A stretch of DNA of 64,000 nucleotides from Acinetobacter lwoffii (GCF_022967985.1 NZ_JALJVC010000003.1:1-64000); one strand, 5' to 3'; positions 17,820 through 27,189 are shown, numbered from the stretch's first letter. Notes: a model not told the origin generated them from the letters alone. Program-made: numbers and translations.

Positions 17820-18125
17820 CCACTTAAAATTAGAGAAAAATTGTGCTCAATTATAAGGACTTTGCAGGGGAGTGGCAAAGGGTTAATGTACGGATACTTT
17901 TTTGAAAAAAATAAAACAGGCTTAAAGGATACGCGGTATTTAGAAGCTTACTGCGATTTTAGCTGTACTGGCCGATACAGGCTGATCTGAAAATCAGGAA
18001 TAAATCAGATGTATGGCATGCTGTTAAGCGGAGAATCATAAAGTTCAACGGATCTCATACGATTGCGACTCTAAAATTAGTTTAATATTCACGCAATATA
18101 ATAATGCTTAAAAATAAGGAACTTC
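17820..18125. other. Intergenic region, divergent promoters
   Basis: About 300 bases lie between glyQ and the transglutaminase gene. It must hold promoters for both. I see no riboswitch-like structure, repeat or additional gene. A minor open frame from 17778 overlaps glyQ and is judged spurious. Confidence 0.5.
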
Positions 18126-18932
18126 ATGACCACTTACCAAATTCAATGCCATTTAAAATACAAGGTCGTGCAACCGACAGAATTTATTTTTATGCTTCAG
18201 GCGGCACATCATTCCGATCAGAAGATTCTCGGAGAACAACTCAGCTTTAACCTGCCTGTGACATGGCATGAATTTCAGGATGCGCAGCATCAAAATCGTC
18301 ATGTTCGGCTACAGGTCGAACCCTGTGAGGTTTTTGAGCTGAATTATACGGCGACAGTGGTTCGTCAACCGAGCCTCTCTTTGGAACTTCAGCAAGGTAT
18401 GAAAGAAGTAACCATTCCTGAGCTGCCCGATGAAGTATTGCCTTATTTGTTGGCCAGCCGTTATTGCAATTCGGATTTATTACTGGAAATGGCAAAACGC
18501 TCATTTGGCTGGATGATACCGGGCTATACTCGGGTCAAAGCGATCGAACAGTGGATTTATAATAATATTTTTTATGTGTCGGGGAGTTCTGACCAGTTCA
18601 CCACTGCCACAGATGTGCTGGTGCATCGCGCAGGCGTATGCCGTGATTTTGCCCATTTAGGCATTGCGCTGTGCCGTGCCTTGGGAATTCCGGCACGCAT
18701 GGTGGTCGGTTATGTAGAAATTGAAAAGTTTTTACCTGACTTTCATGCCATTTTTGAAGCCTATTTAGATGGTGGATGGGTACAGTTTGATCCGACCCGT
18801 CTGGCGCCGGTCGAAAATCTTATTCGGATTGGCACTGGAGTCGATGCCGGAGATGTGGCATTTTCAACTTATTATGGTCAGGTCGAACTGTTAAAAATCC
18901 AGCCGCTGATTCAACCTGAAATGAGCCATTAG
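18126..18932 (+). CDS. Transglutaminase-like family protein
   Basis: A 268-residue protein with an N-terminal beta-rich bacterial transglutaminase region and a papain-like transglutaminase core. The catalytic triad is visible: Cys in 'HRAGVCRDFAHL', His in 'DFHAIFEAYL' and Asp in 'WVQFDPTRLAP'. Such proteins are likely cytosolic peptidases or cross-linking enzymes of unknown substrate. No signal peptide or membrane segment is seen. It is monocistronic. Confidence 0.85.
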   Translation: MTTYQIQCHLKYKVVQPTEFIFMLQAAHHSDQKILGEQLSFNLPVTWHEFQDAQHQNRHVRLQVEPCEVFELNYTATVVRQPSLSLELQQGMKEVTIPELPDEVLPYLLASRYCNSDLLLEMAKRSFGWMIPGYTRVKAIEQWIYNNIFYVSGSSDQFTTATDVLVHRAGVCRDFAHLGIALCRALGIPARMVVGYVEIEKFLPDFHAIFEAYLDGGWVQFDPTRLAPVENLIRIGTGVDAGDVAFSTYYGQVELLKIQPLIQPEMSH

Positions 18933-19176
18933 GTTGTTTTAAAAATTTTTGAACAACGATTTAAGCAGCATGGTAAAAAGGATTTTTCTATGCAAATGAC
19001 TATCGGTGATGACGTGATCATTCTATAAAAAGCAGGATGAATGTTTTAACCTGAGTGAAATATTGTTTTAAAAAGCATGTATTCGCGAATGGTGAAAAGA
19101 TGTAAAACACAGATGCCTTTCATCGGGCTTGGTTCTATAATGCCCAAAATCTATAAACAATAAGATCAGGCGCACT

Positions 19177-20286
19177 GTGTTTCACTCCCATCTCGACTGG
19201 CTCAATACCTTAAAACCGAATTTCAAAGTCCTTCCACTCAAAGACCGTTTGCTCTGCGGAGCTGGAGCACTATTGGGTTTGGTAGTTTCGTCCTTGTTGA
19301 GCTTATGGATTTTGGGGGATTTTGAAGCCTGGTATATTGCCCCGATGGGCGCCTCTTCGGTATTGCTATTTGCAGTGCCTGCCAGTCCTCTGGCACAGCC
19401 CTGGAATATTCTGGTCGGGAATACCATTGCTGCCGTGATTGGCGTGAGCTGTGCCTTGTTTATTGCCAGTCCAACTGAGGCTTTTAGTGTAGCCGTGGCT
19501 TTGGCAATTGTCCTGATGATGACCACGGATTCCCTGCATCCACCGAGTGGCGCCGTGGCCATTACCGCAGTGCTGGGCGGCCAGCCGGTGCATGAACTCG
19601 GTTATGCCTTTGTATTTTATCCGGTACTACTCAATTCAATTTTACTGATGGTAATTGCCATTGTCTTTAACCGGATGATTGGCAAGGATTATCCGCAGCA
19701 AGCTCAACTAAATACTCGTTCCAAGGATCCGACGCCGACCCAGAAAGTCACGATTCAACCACAGGATATTCAGGAAGTGCTGGATCAGCGCACCGAGTTG
19801 CTGGATATCAGTGAATATGACCTGCAAAAAATCATTCTGGAGGCACAAAACCGCGCCAATGCGCGTGCGGTACATGAATTTAGCTGCCAAGATATTATGA
19901 CGAAGGATGTAGCAACCCTGCATGAAAATGATGATATCCAGCACGCATTGGACAAGTTCAAGCAAATGAACCTGATGAGCCTGCCCGTCGTTAATGCCGA
20001 TGAACAACTGGTCGGTACACTGGCAATGTATCAGGTGGTGGAATGGTTCAAGCGCGCGGCTGATGTCCGTAGCAGCTGGGAGCATCAGGTCAAACATATC
20101 ATGACCCGTAAGGTAATTACGGTGCAGCCTTTACAACCCATTCAGGATCTGGTGCCGTATTTTGTCGAGCGTTCGTTCAACTATATTCCGGTGGTGAGCG
20201 AGCAGCAATTGGTGGGAATTATCAGTCGGGCAGATATGATTGCCGCACTGAATCAGGAGCTGAATCATTTTAAAATGAAAGTTTAA
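19177..20286 (+). CDS. HPP family membrane protein with two CBS domains
   Basis: A 369-residue protein. The N-terminal about 170 residues carry four hydrophobic helices with the defining His-Pro-Pro motif in 'DSLHPPSGAVAIT'. A linker leads to two CBS domains (about residues 240-365, 'DIMTKDVATLHEND' and 'HIMTRKVITVQPLQ'), which usually bind adenine nucleotides. HPP proteins are implicated in nitrite transport in some bacteria and plastids; the substrate here is unknown. The frame starts with GTG at 19177 and no better ATG lies nearby. Confidence 0.85.
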   Translation: MFHSHLDWLNTLKPNFKVLPLKDRLLCGAGALLGLVVSSLLSLWILGDFEAWYIAPMGASSVLLFAVPASPLAQPWNILVGNTIAAVIGVSCALFIASPTEAFSVAVALAIVLMMTTDSLHPPSGAVAITAVLGGQPVHELGYAFVFYPVLLNSILLMVIAIVFNRMIGKDYPQQAQLNTRSKDPTPTQKVTIQPQDIQEVLDQRTELLDISEYDLQKIILEAQNRANARAVHEFSCQDIMTKDVATLHENDDIQHALDKFKQMNLMSLPVVNADEQLVGTLAMYQVVEWFKRAADVRSSWEHQVKHIMTRKVITVQPLQPIQDLVPYFVERSFNYIPVVSEQQLVGIISRADMIAALNQELNHFKMKV

Positions 20287-20323
20287 AACCGAATTAAAAC
20301 GGAATTTAACAGAGCATGTGTGA

Positions 20324-20758
20324 TCAACTCTGGTCAGCTTGCCGGCTGAGAAAACTGTAAAATAGTGCCATCGGCAGGGAAAAACACAGCAGAAACAAAA
20401 AATGGGAACTAAAATTTTCACTTGAAGGATGCGAGATATAGGCCAGAATCAGGGTTCCCAGTACGCAGCTCATTAAAATCGTGATGATATTAAACAGTTG
20501 ATAATGGCGTAGCAGCAGGTGAGTCACTGATCGGAAAGGGAAGATCATCATCCAGTAAGTCAGGCAGACAAAAAAGCTAATAAAAAGCGCTGAAAACAGG
20601 CTCTTGAAAATGGAGAAAATCCCAGAGCTGGCTTCATGAAATAGCGCATAAGGGAATAAAATTACAGCTATGATCAGAGGTGCAAGCGCGAGGTTAAATG
20701 TCATTTTCCAAGGGGAATTCTGGATCGGTTGAGAGATTAAGTGAAATATCCTGTCCAC
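20324..20758 (-). CDS. Four-helix membrane protein of unknown function
   Basis: A 144-residue hydrophobic protein with four predicted transmembrane helices (about 22-42, 50-72, 86-108 and 120-138) and short charged loops. No family is recognised. It converges on the HPP gene with only 37 bases between stops. The start 'MDRIFHLISQPIQ' is a short amphipathic lead. Confidence 0.6.
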   Translation of the reverse strand: MDRIFHLISQPIQNSPWKMTFNLALAPLIIAVILFPYALFHEASSGIFSIFKSLFSALFISFFVCLTYWMMIFPFRSVTHLLLRHYQLFNIITILMSCVLGTLILAYISHPSSENFSSHFLFLLCFSLPMALFYSFLSRQADQS

Positions 20759-20870
20759 TATCTATCTGCTACTTTTTGATGTTTTTAATATAAAGACTTT
20801 ATCTTTATCATTGTTAAAAGCATATTATTTTTCGATGAGAGAAAGATTCAACATATAGGCGATTGATACG

Positions 20871-20896
20871 ACAAAGCACACCGGAGTGTGCTTTGT
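20871..20896 (-). repeat. Strong hairpin at the 3' end of the SLC13 transcript
   Basis: ACAAAGCACAC pairs exactly with GTGTGCTTTGT around a 4-base loop, 31 bases after the transporter stop. There is no T-run on either side, so it is more likely an mRNA 3'-end stabiliser or Rho-linked stem than an intrinsic terminator. Confidence 0.65.
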
Positions 20897-20926
20897 AGAG
20901 GGTGTGATGTTTAAGAGCTGTAATGA

Positions 20927-22339
20927 TTAAATAAAGAACCAGTAAATAAACAGTGAAATAATAAAGATACACATGATATTCAGCACAAAACCAACTTTCA
21001 TCATTTCGCTTTGCTGGATATGACCGGTTCCAAAAACAATCGCATTTGGTGGGGTGGCTACCGGCAGCATAAAGGCACATGAAGCACCAATACCAATGAC
21101 GATCACCAGAATTTCTTTGGGCATTCCCATCTGATCCGCAATTGCGGCAAATACTGGTACTAGCAGGGCAGCCGAAGCGGTATTACTGGTAAATTCAGTC
21201 AGGAAGATAATAAAAGTAGCGACTACAAAAATAATCATCAGCGGGGAGGTATCACCAAAGGCATTGGCCAGAGTTTGACCCAGTACCAGCGAACTGCCTG
21301 AATCCTTTAGAATGGCACTCAAGGTCAGACCACCACCAAATAGATATAACACCCCCCAATCAGTATTTTCTGCAATCTGTTTCCAGCTTGCGGTACCCAG
21401 AATCACAACCATACAGGCAGCCGAAATTGCAATCCAGGTATCCGGCTGGGAAATACCAAAAATTTCAGTGAATTTTTTACTGAAAATCCAGGCAATTGCA
21501 GTACAAAGAAAGAGGATCATGGTGGCTATACGGGTTCTGGTCCAAGGAATATCTTCGGTCGCAAATTGTATTTTATGATTCAGTTTTGGACGTAGTACCA
21601 GATATAAACTGACCAGCATGGCAGGAAGAATAATGAACATCATCGGCAAGCCGATTTTCATCCAGTCGGCAAAATCATAGCCAAGTGCCTTGGCGGCAAT
21701 GGCATTCGGAGGTGAACCGACCATGGTGCCCAGTCCGCCAATACTGGCTGAATAGGCAATGCCGAGCAGGATAAAGACAAAAGTTTTACGATCCTTGCTG
21801 ACATCCAGATGTGAAAGCAAGCCTAAGGCCAAAGGCAGCATCATGGCAGCAGTCGCCGTATTGGAAATCCACATGGACAGCAGCGCCGTCACCACAAAAA
21901 TCGCCAGTACAGAAATGCCCAGATGCCCTCTGGACATGGAGATGATCCACATGGCAATTTTCCGGTCCAGTTTCTGGATATGCAACGCCGTTGCCAGCGC
22001 AAAACCACCAAAAAACAGGAAAATGACAGGATCGGCAAAAGTGGCCAAAGCGGCTTGTGTGGTAATCGGAACCAGTTCCTCACCAGAGGCCATTGGCATG
22101 GCCAGCAATACCGCCATCACGGGGATGAGTAAAGCTGTAATCGTGATATGAATGGCTTCAGTCAGCCATAAGATACCGATAAAGGCTAAAAGGGCCAGTC
22201 CTTTATTGGCATTCTGGTCATAGGGCAGGTAAAGATATAAGCCATAGGCTACAATGGCTGCGACAAAAATAAGAATCCAGCCTTTAAGCAGCCCTTTGGG
22301 CATGGCATTGGTCGGGGTAGCTAGGTTGGTCTGAGTCAT
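20927..22339 (-). CDS. SLC13/DASS-family anion:sodium symporter
   Basis: A 470-residue inner-membrane transporter with about 11-12 hydrophobic helices. It has DASS signatures: 'ALLAFIGILWLTEAIHITITAL', 'SNTATAAMMLPLALGL' (first SNT motif), 'EFTSNTASAALLVP' (second SNT motif) and 'PVATPPNAIVFGTGHI'. Members import dicarboxylates, citrate or sulfate with sodium; the substrate cannot be read off. The ATG at 22339 follows a GGAGA box. A TauE-type permease gene lies 82 bases upstream on the same strand. Confidence 0.88.
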   Translation of the reverse strand: MTQTNLATPTNAMPKGLLKGWILIFVAAIVAYGLYLYLPYDQNANKGLALLAFIGILWLTEAIHITITALLIPVMAVLLAMPMASGEELVPITTQAALATFADPVIFLFFGGFALATALHIQKLDRKIAMWIISMSRGHLGISVLAIFVVTALLSMWISNTATAAMMLPLALGLLSHLDVSKDRKTFVFILLGIAYSASIGGLGTMVGSPPNAIAAKALGYDFADWMKIGLPMMFIILPAMLVSLYLVLRPKLNHKIQFATEDIPWTRTRIATMILFLCTAIAWIFSKKFTEIFGISQPDTWIAISAACMVVILGTASWKQIAENTDWGVLYLFGGGLTLSAILKDSGSSLVLGQTLANAFGDTSPLMIIFVVATFIIFLTEFTSNTASAALLVPVFAAIADQMGMPKEILVIVIGIGASCAFMLPVATPPNAIVFGTGHIQQSEMMKVGFVLNIMCIFIISLFIYWFFI

Positions 22340-22421
22340 ATGCTCTCCTTGCAAGATTTTTATTTACATCATTTTTTATATTAGCTTTAAATTTGTAATT
22401 TTGTTTTGCTTAAAAAATATC

Positions 22422-23207
22422 CTATTTAAAGATACTATAACCAGATTGTTGCAATAATCCAGTACTTTGCCAGAAGGCATACAGGCCCAAGCCGAAAAGT
22501 AAAGCCAAGACAATCCATTTGAAGTGTTGCTGAGATAAACGATGGCGTATTTTGCCTCCAATCCAGACACCAGCAAGGGCGAATAAGCTTATCCCGATCA
22601 GAATATGCTGTTGATGGGTTTCCAGTGTGATCAGAATTGGAAACAGTAAAACCAGCTGGATCAGTTTACCGGCAATGAAATTGAGATTACTGATAATGAC
22701 AATATCTGTTTTAGAGAGTTGGCAACTCATCAGATACATCATCAGAAAAGGTGCCATGGCATTGGTTGCACCTCCAATAATGCCGGCCAGTAAACCAAAA
22801 CAGAGCATGCTGGAAATATGCGGACTAACTTGTAAGGGGCGTGCCCGTAACTGGTCCAAGACATAAAATATAATTACCAGACCCAATAACAGTTTTAAAT
22901 AAGCCTCATTTAGCCAAAGTAATAGCTTGACCCCGAGTACACTGCCGACCAGGCTACTAAGCATTAATGGCCAATAACGTTTTATATAATAGCCAATACT
23001 ATTCAACAGGCTATGCGCAGGGTCAGCATTCAGCATGATCAGATTCAGCAGCAGACAGGGCAGAATGACAAGGGTAACCGCGATGCTAAGCGGATATGCG
23101 CTGGACAGAACAGCCGTACTCATCATAGGAAAGCCAAAGCCGCTTAAACCATGCAGCAGGGCTGCGACGGCACAGAGCCACAGCATCATCCATTCTGCCT
23201 GAGTCAT
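22422..23207 (-). CDS. TauE/SafE-family permease
   Basis: A 261-residue membrane protein with about eight hydrophobic helices and the TauE/SafE (sulfite exporter) arrangement: 'LLHGLSGFGFPMMSTAVLS' in the first repeat and 'GLLAGIIGGATNAMAPFL' in the second. Family members export sulfite or sulfoacetate, though many have unknown substrates. Placement beside an SLC13 anion transporter suggests a link to an organic anion, but this is weak evidence. Confidence 0.82.
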   Translation of the reverse strand: MTQAEWMMLWLCAVAALLHGLSGFGFPMMSTAVLSSAYPLSIAVTLVILPCLLLNLIMLNADPAHSLLNSIGYYIKRYWPLMLSSLVGSVLGVKLLLWLNEAYLKLLLGLVIIFYVLDQLRARPLQVSPHISSMLCFGLLAGIIGGATNAMAPFLMMYLMSCQLSKTDIVIISNLNFIAGKLIQLVLLFPILITLETHQQHILIGISLFALAGVWIGGKIRHRLSQQHFKWIVLALLFGLGLYAFWQSTGLLQQSGYSIFK

Positions 23208-23319
23208 GTGAAATCCATTTCAAAAATTGGAATCTTGAACTTATCGTGAATTCAACTGAGAAAGAAAGTGAAAAGCTGTAATACAGCAAAGAAATAACAA
23301 AAAATATAGGCAAAAAAAA

Positions 23320-23349
23320 GCCACGATAACTTGGGGAAATTACCGTGGC
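23320..23349 (-). terminator. pspC-gene terminator
   Basis: On the minus strand GCCACGGTAA pairs with TTATCGTGGC (one G-U) and is followed by TTTTTTTT. Confidence 0.85.
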
Positions 23350-23438
23350 ATCAAAATTTCATCCCATTTAACCGGGGTGAAAGAGGAAGCTCTGCGATGA
23401 AACTGGTTAAGAACGCTTGTTAAAAATGACTGTACAGC

Positions 23439-23714
23439 TTAATAGCGTTTATCCTGATTCACTGTACGCACAGGATTTTGATAGCCCTGAGGTTGATGAA
23501 CGCTGTCATGATCAATTCTGTACTGTTTTTTCGGCATGATTAACCACAACACCAGATAGACCAAAATACCCGGGAATGCGGCACTCATGATTGAAATCAC
23601 CACAAAAATCAGACGTAATAAATTTGCGTTCCAACCAAAACGTTCAGCAATACCACCCATTACACCTGCAATCATGTTTGAGCGGTTAGAGCGATATAAA
23701 CCAACATTGGCCAT
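23439..23714 (-). CDS. PspC domain protein
   Basis: A 91-residue inner-membrane protein matching the PspC domain. It has an N-terminal 'LYRSNRSNMIAGVMGGIAERFGWNANLLRLIFV' region followed by one long hydrophobic hairpin ending 'LVLWLIMPKK'. In enterobacteria PspC senses envelope stress with PspB and PspA. No pspA/B/F genes are adjacent here, so it may act as a stand-alone stress-response or toxin-counteracting protein. The tail is short and polar. Confidence 0.85.
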   Translation of the reverse strand: MANVGLYRSNRSNMIAGVMGGIAERFGWNANLLRLIFVVISIMSAAFPGILVYLVLWLIMPKKQYRIDHDSVHQPQGYQNPVRTVNQDKRY

Positions 23715-23957
23715 TAAAATCTCCTGATTAAAAATAAGTTTGAATCCTAAAATGGATCCATACTTAAAGAAATGGAGTTTACTTAAACTTTTTAAAGTGC
23801 TGATTACAAATAAAATCGTTAAGTAATGTTAATAAAGATTAAAACCAGATCTAAGAGCTACTAACATAGTGAAAATTCTATTGAACTCTTGTGTAAAGTT
23901 CATCAGCTTTGCTGGGTGCTTTTTGCTCGCCATGTTTCCTATTTAGGTTTGTTAAAA

Positions 23958-24647
23958 ATGAAATTGGATGTATCACGTTGTACATTAAGCAGTTTTTTTA
24001 AATGTAGCCTGGTGTTGGGGAGTATGGTGATTTTGCAGGCTTGTGATCAGCAGCAAGTCAAACCTGAACAGGAAGGTCAGGCGACCTCAGAAGAGGGCGT
24101 TAAAATTTCCGCTGCCAATACGAAGGCCGATGTGGTGACTGTCAGCGCCAAATCCTTAACTCAGGTCGCAGGGCAGGCGACTCTTCCGGTAGAAGCAGAT
24201 TTAAACCCGGCAACTGTACCAGAGGATGCCAAGGTGTTTATAGGTCGCTATCATACTGAAATCGACTGTGATGGCCGCTTTGCGCCTTGTACTGAAGGTA
24301 AGGCAGAATTTATTTTGACTCTAATGCCGGACGGTACGGTGCATCGCAGTATTTTACAGTATGGCAAAGTATTTATTGATAATACCAAAAGCAGCACGGC
24401 TCATAATATTACCTACCGTAAAGACCGCTGGTTTATCAATCCGGAGCGTACCGATATAGTAGTGAATCGTAAAGAAGGGGCGAGCTTTTACTATAAGATT
24501 AAAGATTCAAATCACTTAGTCATGAATCTGGAAAAAATCTATAGTGAAAAAGAAAAAACCAACCGGGAATTATTTGATCGCGGCTATCCGGCACCTTCGA
24601 AAGCCTATGAACTGGTCAAAGACACGTCCTTTCATATTCAAGAATAA
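23958..24647 (+). CDS. Lipoprotein, NlpE-like
   Basis: A 229-residue exported protein. The signal peptide ends in 'VILQAC', a lipobox with Cys at about residue 27. A Gln/Glu/Ala-rich linker follows, then a beta-rich domain from about residue 95: 'IDCDGRFAPCTEGKAEFILTL', 'MPDGTVHRSILQYG'. The two cysteines and the order of strands resemble NlpE-type copper/surface-stress lipoproteins, though the match is only moderate. The ATG at 23958 starts the signal peptide. The frame extends further upstream without a plausible leader. Confidence 0.65.
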   Translation: MKLDVSRCTLSSFFKCSLVLGSMVILQACDQQQVKPEQEGQATSEEGVKISAANTKADVVTVSAKSLTQVAGQATLPVEADLNPATVPEDAKVFIGRYHTEIDCDGRFAPCTEGKAEFILTLMPDGTVHRSILQYGKVFIDNTKSSTAHNITYRKDRWFINPERTDIVVNRKEGASFYYKIKDSNHLVMNLEKIYSEKEKTNRELFDRGYPAPSKAYELVKDTSFHIQE

Positions 24648-24829
24648 TACCCGATAAAAATCGGCTGATCTGGTAGAAAGCCTAATTCAAATACTGTTTA
24701 GATTAGACAATAAAGGCAAGTTGTGGGAACGTGTGAGCCTAAAATCTGGGCGCAGAAATACACGACCAAAACATCGCAATTTAATTAAAATATAATAAGG
24801 GAAATCAGGGAGACATTCTAAGGAAAGAA

Positions 24830-24905
24830 TGGTGGGTCGTCCGCGATTCGAACGCGGGACCAACGGATTAAAAGTCCGCTGCTCTACCAGCTGAGCTAAC
24901 GACCC
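24830..24905 (-). tRNA. tRNA-Lys (anticodon UUU), copy 3 in transcript order
   Basis: The minus strand gives a 76-nt tRNA beginning GGGTCGTTAGCTC and ending in an encoded CCA. The 7-bp acceptor stem closes exactly, the anticodon loop reads CTTTTAA (anticodon TTT), and the GTTCGAATC T-loop is present. It is identical to the two copies upstream. Confidence 0.97.
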
Positions 24906-24980
24906 TGAGGAATAAAAATGATGATGACCATTTTTATGACGCAAGAGTGTGGTGTACTTTTACGTGATCCTTTCGGAAGA

Positions 24981-25056
24981 TGGTGGGTCGTCCGCGATTC
25001 GAACGCGGGACCAACGGATTAAAAGTCCGCTGCTCTACCAGCTGAGCTAACGACCC
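24981..25056 (-). tRNA. tRNA-Lys (anticodon UUU), copy 2
   Basis: Identical 76-nt sequence with encoded CCA, separated by 75 bases from copy 3 and 20 bases from copy 1. All three likely form one precursor transcript. Confidence 0.97.
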
Positions 25057-25076
25057 ATCAAGGGATATCAAATAAG

Positions 25077-25152
25077 TGGTGGGTCGTCCGCGATTCGAAC
25101 GCGGGACCAACGGATTAAAAGTCCGCTGCTCTACCAGCTGAGCTAACGACCC
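25077..25152 (-). tRNA. tRNA-Lys (anticodon UUU), copy 1
   Basis: Identical 76-nt sequence with encoded CCA. It is the first of the tandem array in the direction of transcription. A 21-bp perfect palindrome lies eight bases upstream. Confidence 0.97.
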
Positions 25153-25160
25153 TGAACCAT

Positions 25161-25181
25161 CATTCAAACCAGGTTTGAATG
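25161..25181. repeat. Perfect 21-bp palindrome in the tRNA-Lys leader
   Basis: CATTCAAACC and its exact complement surround a single central base. It lies just upstream of the first tRNA-Lys and could be a leader hairpin for precursor processing or an operator. No matching regulator is adjacent. Confidence 0.6.
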
Positions 25182-25347
25182 TGCAGTGCAAGTCAAGCTA
25201 AATAGCTTAAAGCACCACTTTGTTTGATGGAGCGTATTGTAGCAAGATCTCATTTCAGCGCAAGCAAAAAATAACAAAGTTGCCCATGTTTGATTATAAA
25301 TACAACAATTATGCTTTATCTAAACAAAAAATAGGCAACTTCAGTAC

Positions 25348-27189
25348 TTAGAAGCGATATTGATAGGCCTGAATATTGGCAAAAATCTCTGCGGTGAGCT
25401 CCGAATATGCCGTTGCACCTGGCAATAACACCAGCAGGCGTTCATCGGTTTTACTCGGATCAAATGCTTGCTCTTTCAATTTATTTTTCTGGTATTTAAA
25501 GGTACCTGTAGTTTCAATCTGCTGTTGTATACGTAAAAATACCGGTACCGCATAAGCCGGCAAGCATTTTTTAAAGCAAGCGGCCATGGCTGCTAAATCT
25601 GCATCATCCAATTTTACATCGGGTTGCAGGGTAATCGCGGCCATACCGGCACGACCATTTGTATTGGGAATTTCTACGCCATACACCACCGCTTCAACGA
25701 TTTTGTCATACTCGGTCAGTATGTTTTCCACTTCAGTTGTAGAAACATTTTCCCCTTTCCAGCGGAAAGTATCACCCAGACGATCGACAAACTGCGCATG
25801 ACGGAAGCCGATATTACGCACCAGATCCCCGGTATTGAAGTAAGCATCACCTTGGGTAAATACATTCTGCATGATGACTGACTTGTTTTTTTCCAGGTCG
25901 GTATAGCCATCAAAAGGTGAACGACGGGTGATTTTACCAATCAGTAAACCAGTCTCGCCCTTTTTCACCCGTTTACAACGGCCTTTAAGGTCTCGTACCG
26001 GCTCATTTTTATCTTTATCAAAGGCAATAATGGCATACGGTGTGGGTGAGAAACCGACGGTATTGTCAAAATTGAAAATATTGCTAAAACCGACATTGCC
26101 TTCACTGGAGGCATATAGTTCCAGCACTTCCTGAATGCCAAAACGGAATTTAAATTTATCCCATATATTTGGGCGCATCCCATTTCCAATCATCTTGGTC
26201 ACGCGGTGGCCTTTTTCCAGTTCAGATGAGGGAGCATCCATCAGATAACGGCACAGCTCACCGACATAACCAATCGCAGAGGCATCAAATTTTTGTACAT
26301 CCTTCCAGAAAGAGGAGGTCGAAAATTTACGCCGAATCGCCAGGGTGCTGCTACCTGCAATGACACCGCACCAGCACACCACCATGCCTGTGGCATGATA
26401 AAGCGGCAGGGTACAGTACATCACATCATCTTGATTGAGGTTTAGCACATGCCCATAGGTGCCATAAGCGAGCGTCCAGCGGCCATTGGTAAAGATCACC
26501 GCTTTAGGTAGACCTGTGGTGCCCGAGGTGTAAATATAGAACAGCCCATCTTTGCCCTGCACCGAATGGGTGGTCGGTGGGTTAAATTTGGGAGAGAGAT
26601 CGGTTTTTTCAGCCAGGTTGATAAAGCCTTCAGGTGCCTGACCCGGATCGGCTTGAGTATTCTGATCTGCAAACCAGTGCAAGCGATCACTGCTAATATT
26701 CAGGTCATTACGAATCTCGTTGACTGCATGACGACATTCTTCGCCCACAATCAGAGCAATCGGTTTGACCAGATTGATACTGTGCGTCAGCACTTTGCCG
26801 ACTTGAGAGGTATTCACCAAGGCGGTGGTCACACCCAGTTTAGCCAGACCAATCACGCTAGCAATCAGCTCAGGGCGGTTCTCGACCATCACGGCAACTA
26901 CATCACCTTTCTTGGCACCCAAGGAGAGATAGAAATGGGCAATCTGGTTGGCCCGAGCATTTAGAGCAGCATAGCTATAGCTTTGCTCTTCAAAACGCAA
27001 GGCGATACCTTCGGGGTTACGCTTGGTCGCTTTTTCAAAAGCCAGACCCAAGCCGGCCGGTGTGTTCGGAGTACGTAAATATGCCTGTCTTAGACCAGTG
27101 AGCAAATTGGGCACTTTGGTCAAAAAAGCCGGGATTTTGGCAGCGACATCTGCAATCCCAATCAGATCGTGTGGTTTCATTTGGGTCAT
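25348..27189 (-). CDS. Long-chain acyl-CoA synthetase (FadD6/FATP-like)
   Basis: A 613-residue AMP-forming enzyme that would activate long-chain fatty acids to acyl-CoA. The AMP-binding motif is 'IYTSGTTGLPKAV' (about 217-229). The adenylate-forming core continues with 'ELYASSEGNVGF', 'YFNTGDLVRNIG' and the fatty-acid signature region 'DRLGDTFRWKGENVSTTEVE'. The last is typical of the very-long-chain/FATP branch rather than enteric FadD. The C-terminal lysine is in 'GTFKYQKNKLKEQ'. Monocistronic. Confidence 0.9.
   Translation of the reverse strand: MTQMKPHDLIGIADVAAKIPAFLTKVPNLLTGLRQAYLRTPNTPAGLGLAFEKATKRNPEGIALRFEEQSYSYAALNARANQIAHFYLSLGAKKGDVVAVMVENRPELIASVIGLAKLGVTTALVNTSQVGKVLTHSINLVKPIALIVGEECRHAVNEIRNDLNISSDRLHWFADQNTQADPGQAPEGFINLAEKTDLSPKFNPPTTHSVQGKDGLFYIYTSGTTGLPKAVIFTNGRWTLAYGTYGHVLNLNQDDVMYCTLPLYHATGMVVCWCGVIAGSSTLAIRRKFSTSSFWKDVQKFDASAIGYVGELCRYLMDAPSSELEKGHRVTKMIGNGMRPNIWDKFKFRFGIQEVLELYASSEGNVGFSNIFNFDNTVGFSPTPYAIIAFDKDKNEPVRDLKGRCKRVKKGETGLLIGKITRRSPFDGYTDLEKNKSVIMQNVFTQGDAYFNTGDLVRNIGFRHAQFVDRLGDTFRWKGENVSTTEVENILTEYDKIVEAVVYGVEIPNTNGRAGMAAITLQPDVKLDDADLAAMAACFKKCLPAYAVPVFLRIQQQIETTGTFKYQKNKLKEQAFDPSKTDERLLVLLPGATAYSELTAEIFANIQAYQYRF

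Noticed and set aside
18990-19028. Micro-ORF reading MQMTIGDDVIIL, reminiscent of a CsrA-type 'IGDDV' segment
   Set aside because: Only twelve codons, no CsrA residues before or after, and no Shine-Dalgarno; the resemblance is too short to mean anything.
24830-25152. Tandem repeat or CRISPR-like array
   Set aside because: The repeated 76-base units fold as complete tRNA-Lys genes; spacers are unequal and only three copies exist.
25277-25341. AAGTTGCC/GGCAACTT inverted repeat downstream of the acyl-CoA synthetase gene as terminator
   Set aside because: The 49-base loop is too long for an intrinsic terminator and no suitable T-run follows; not listed as a feature.
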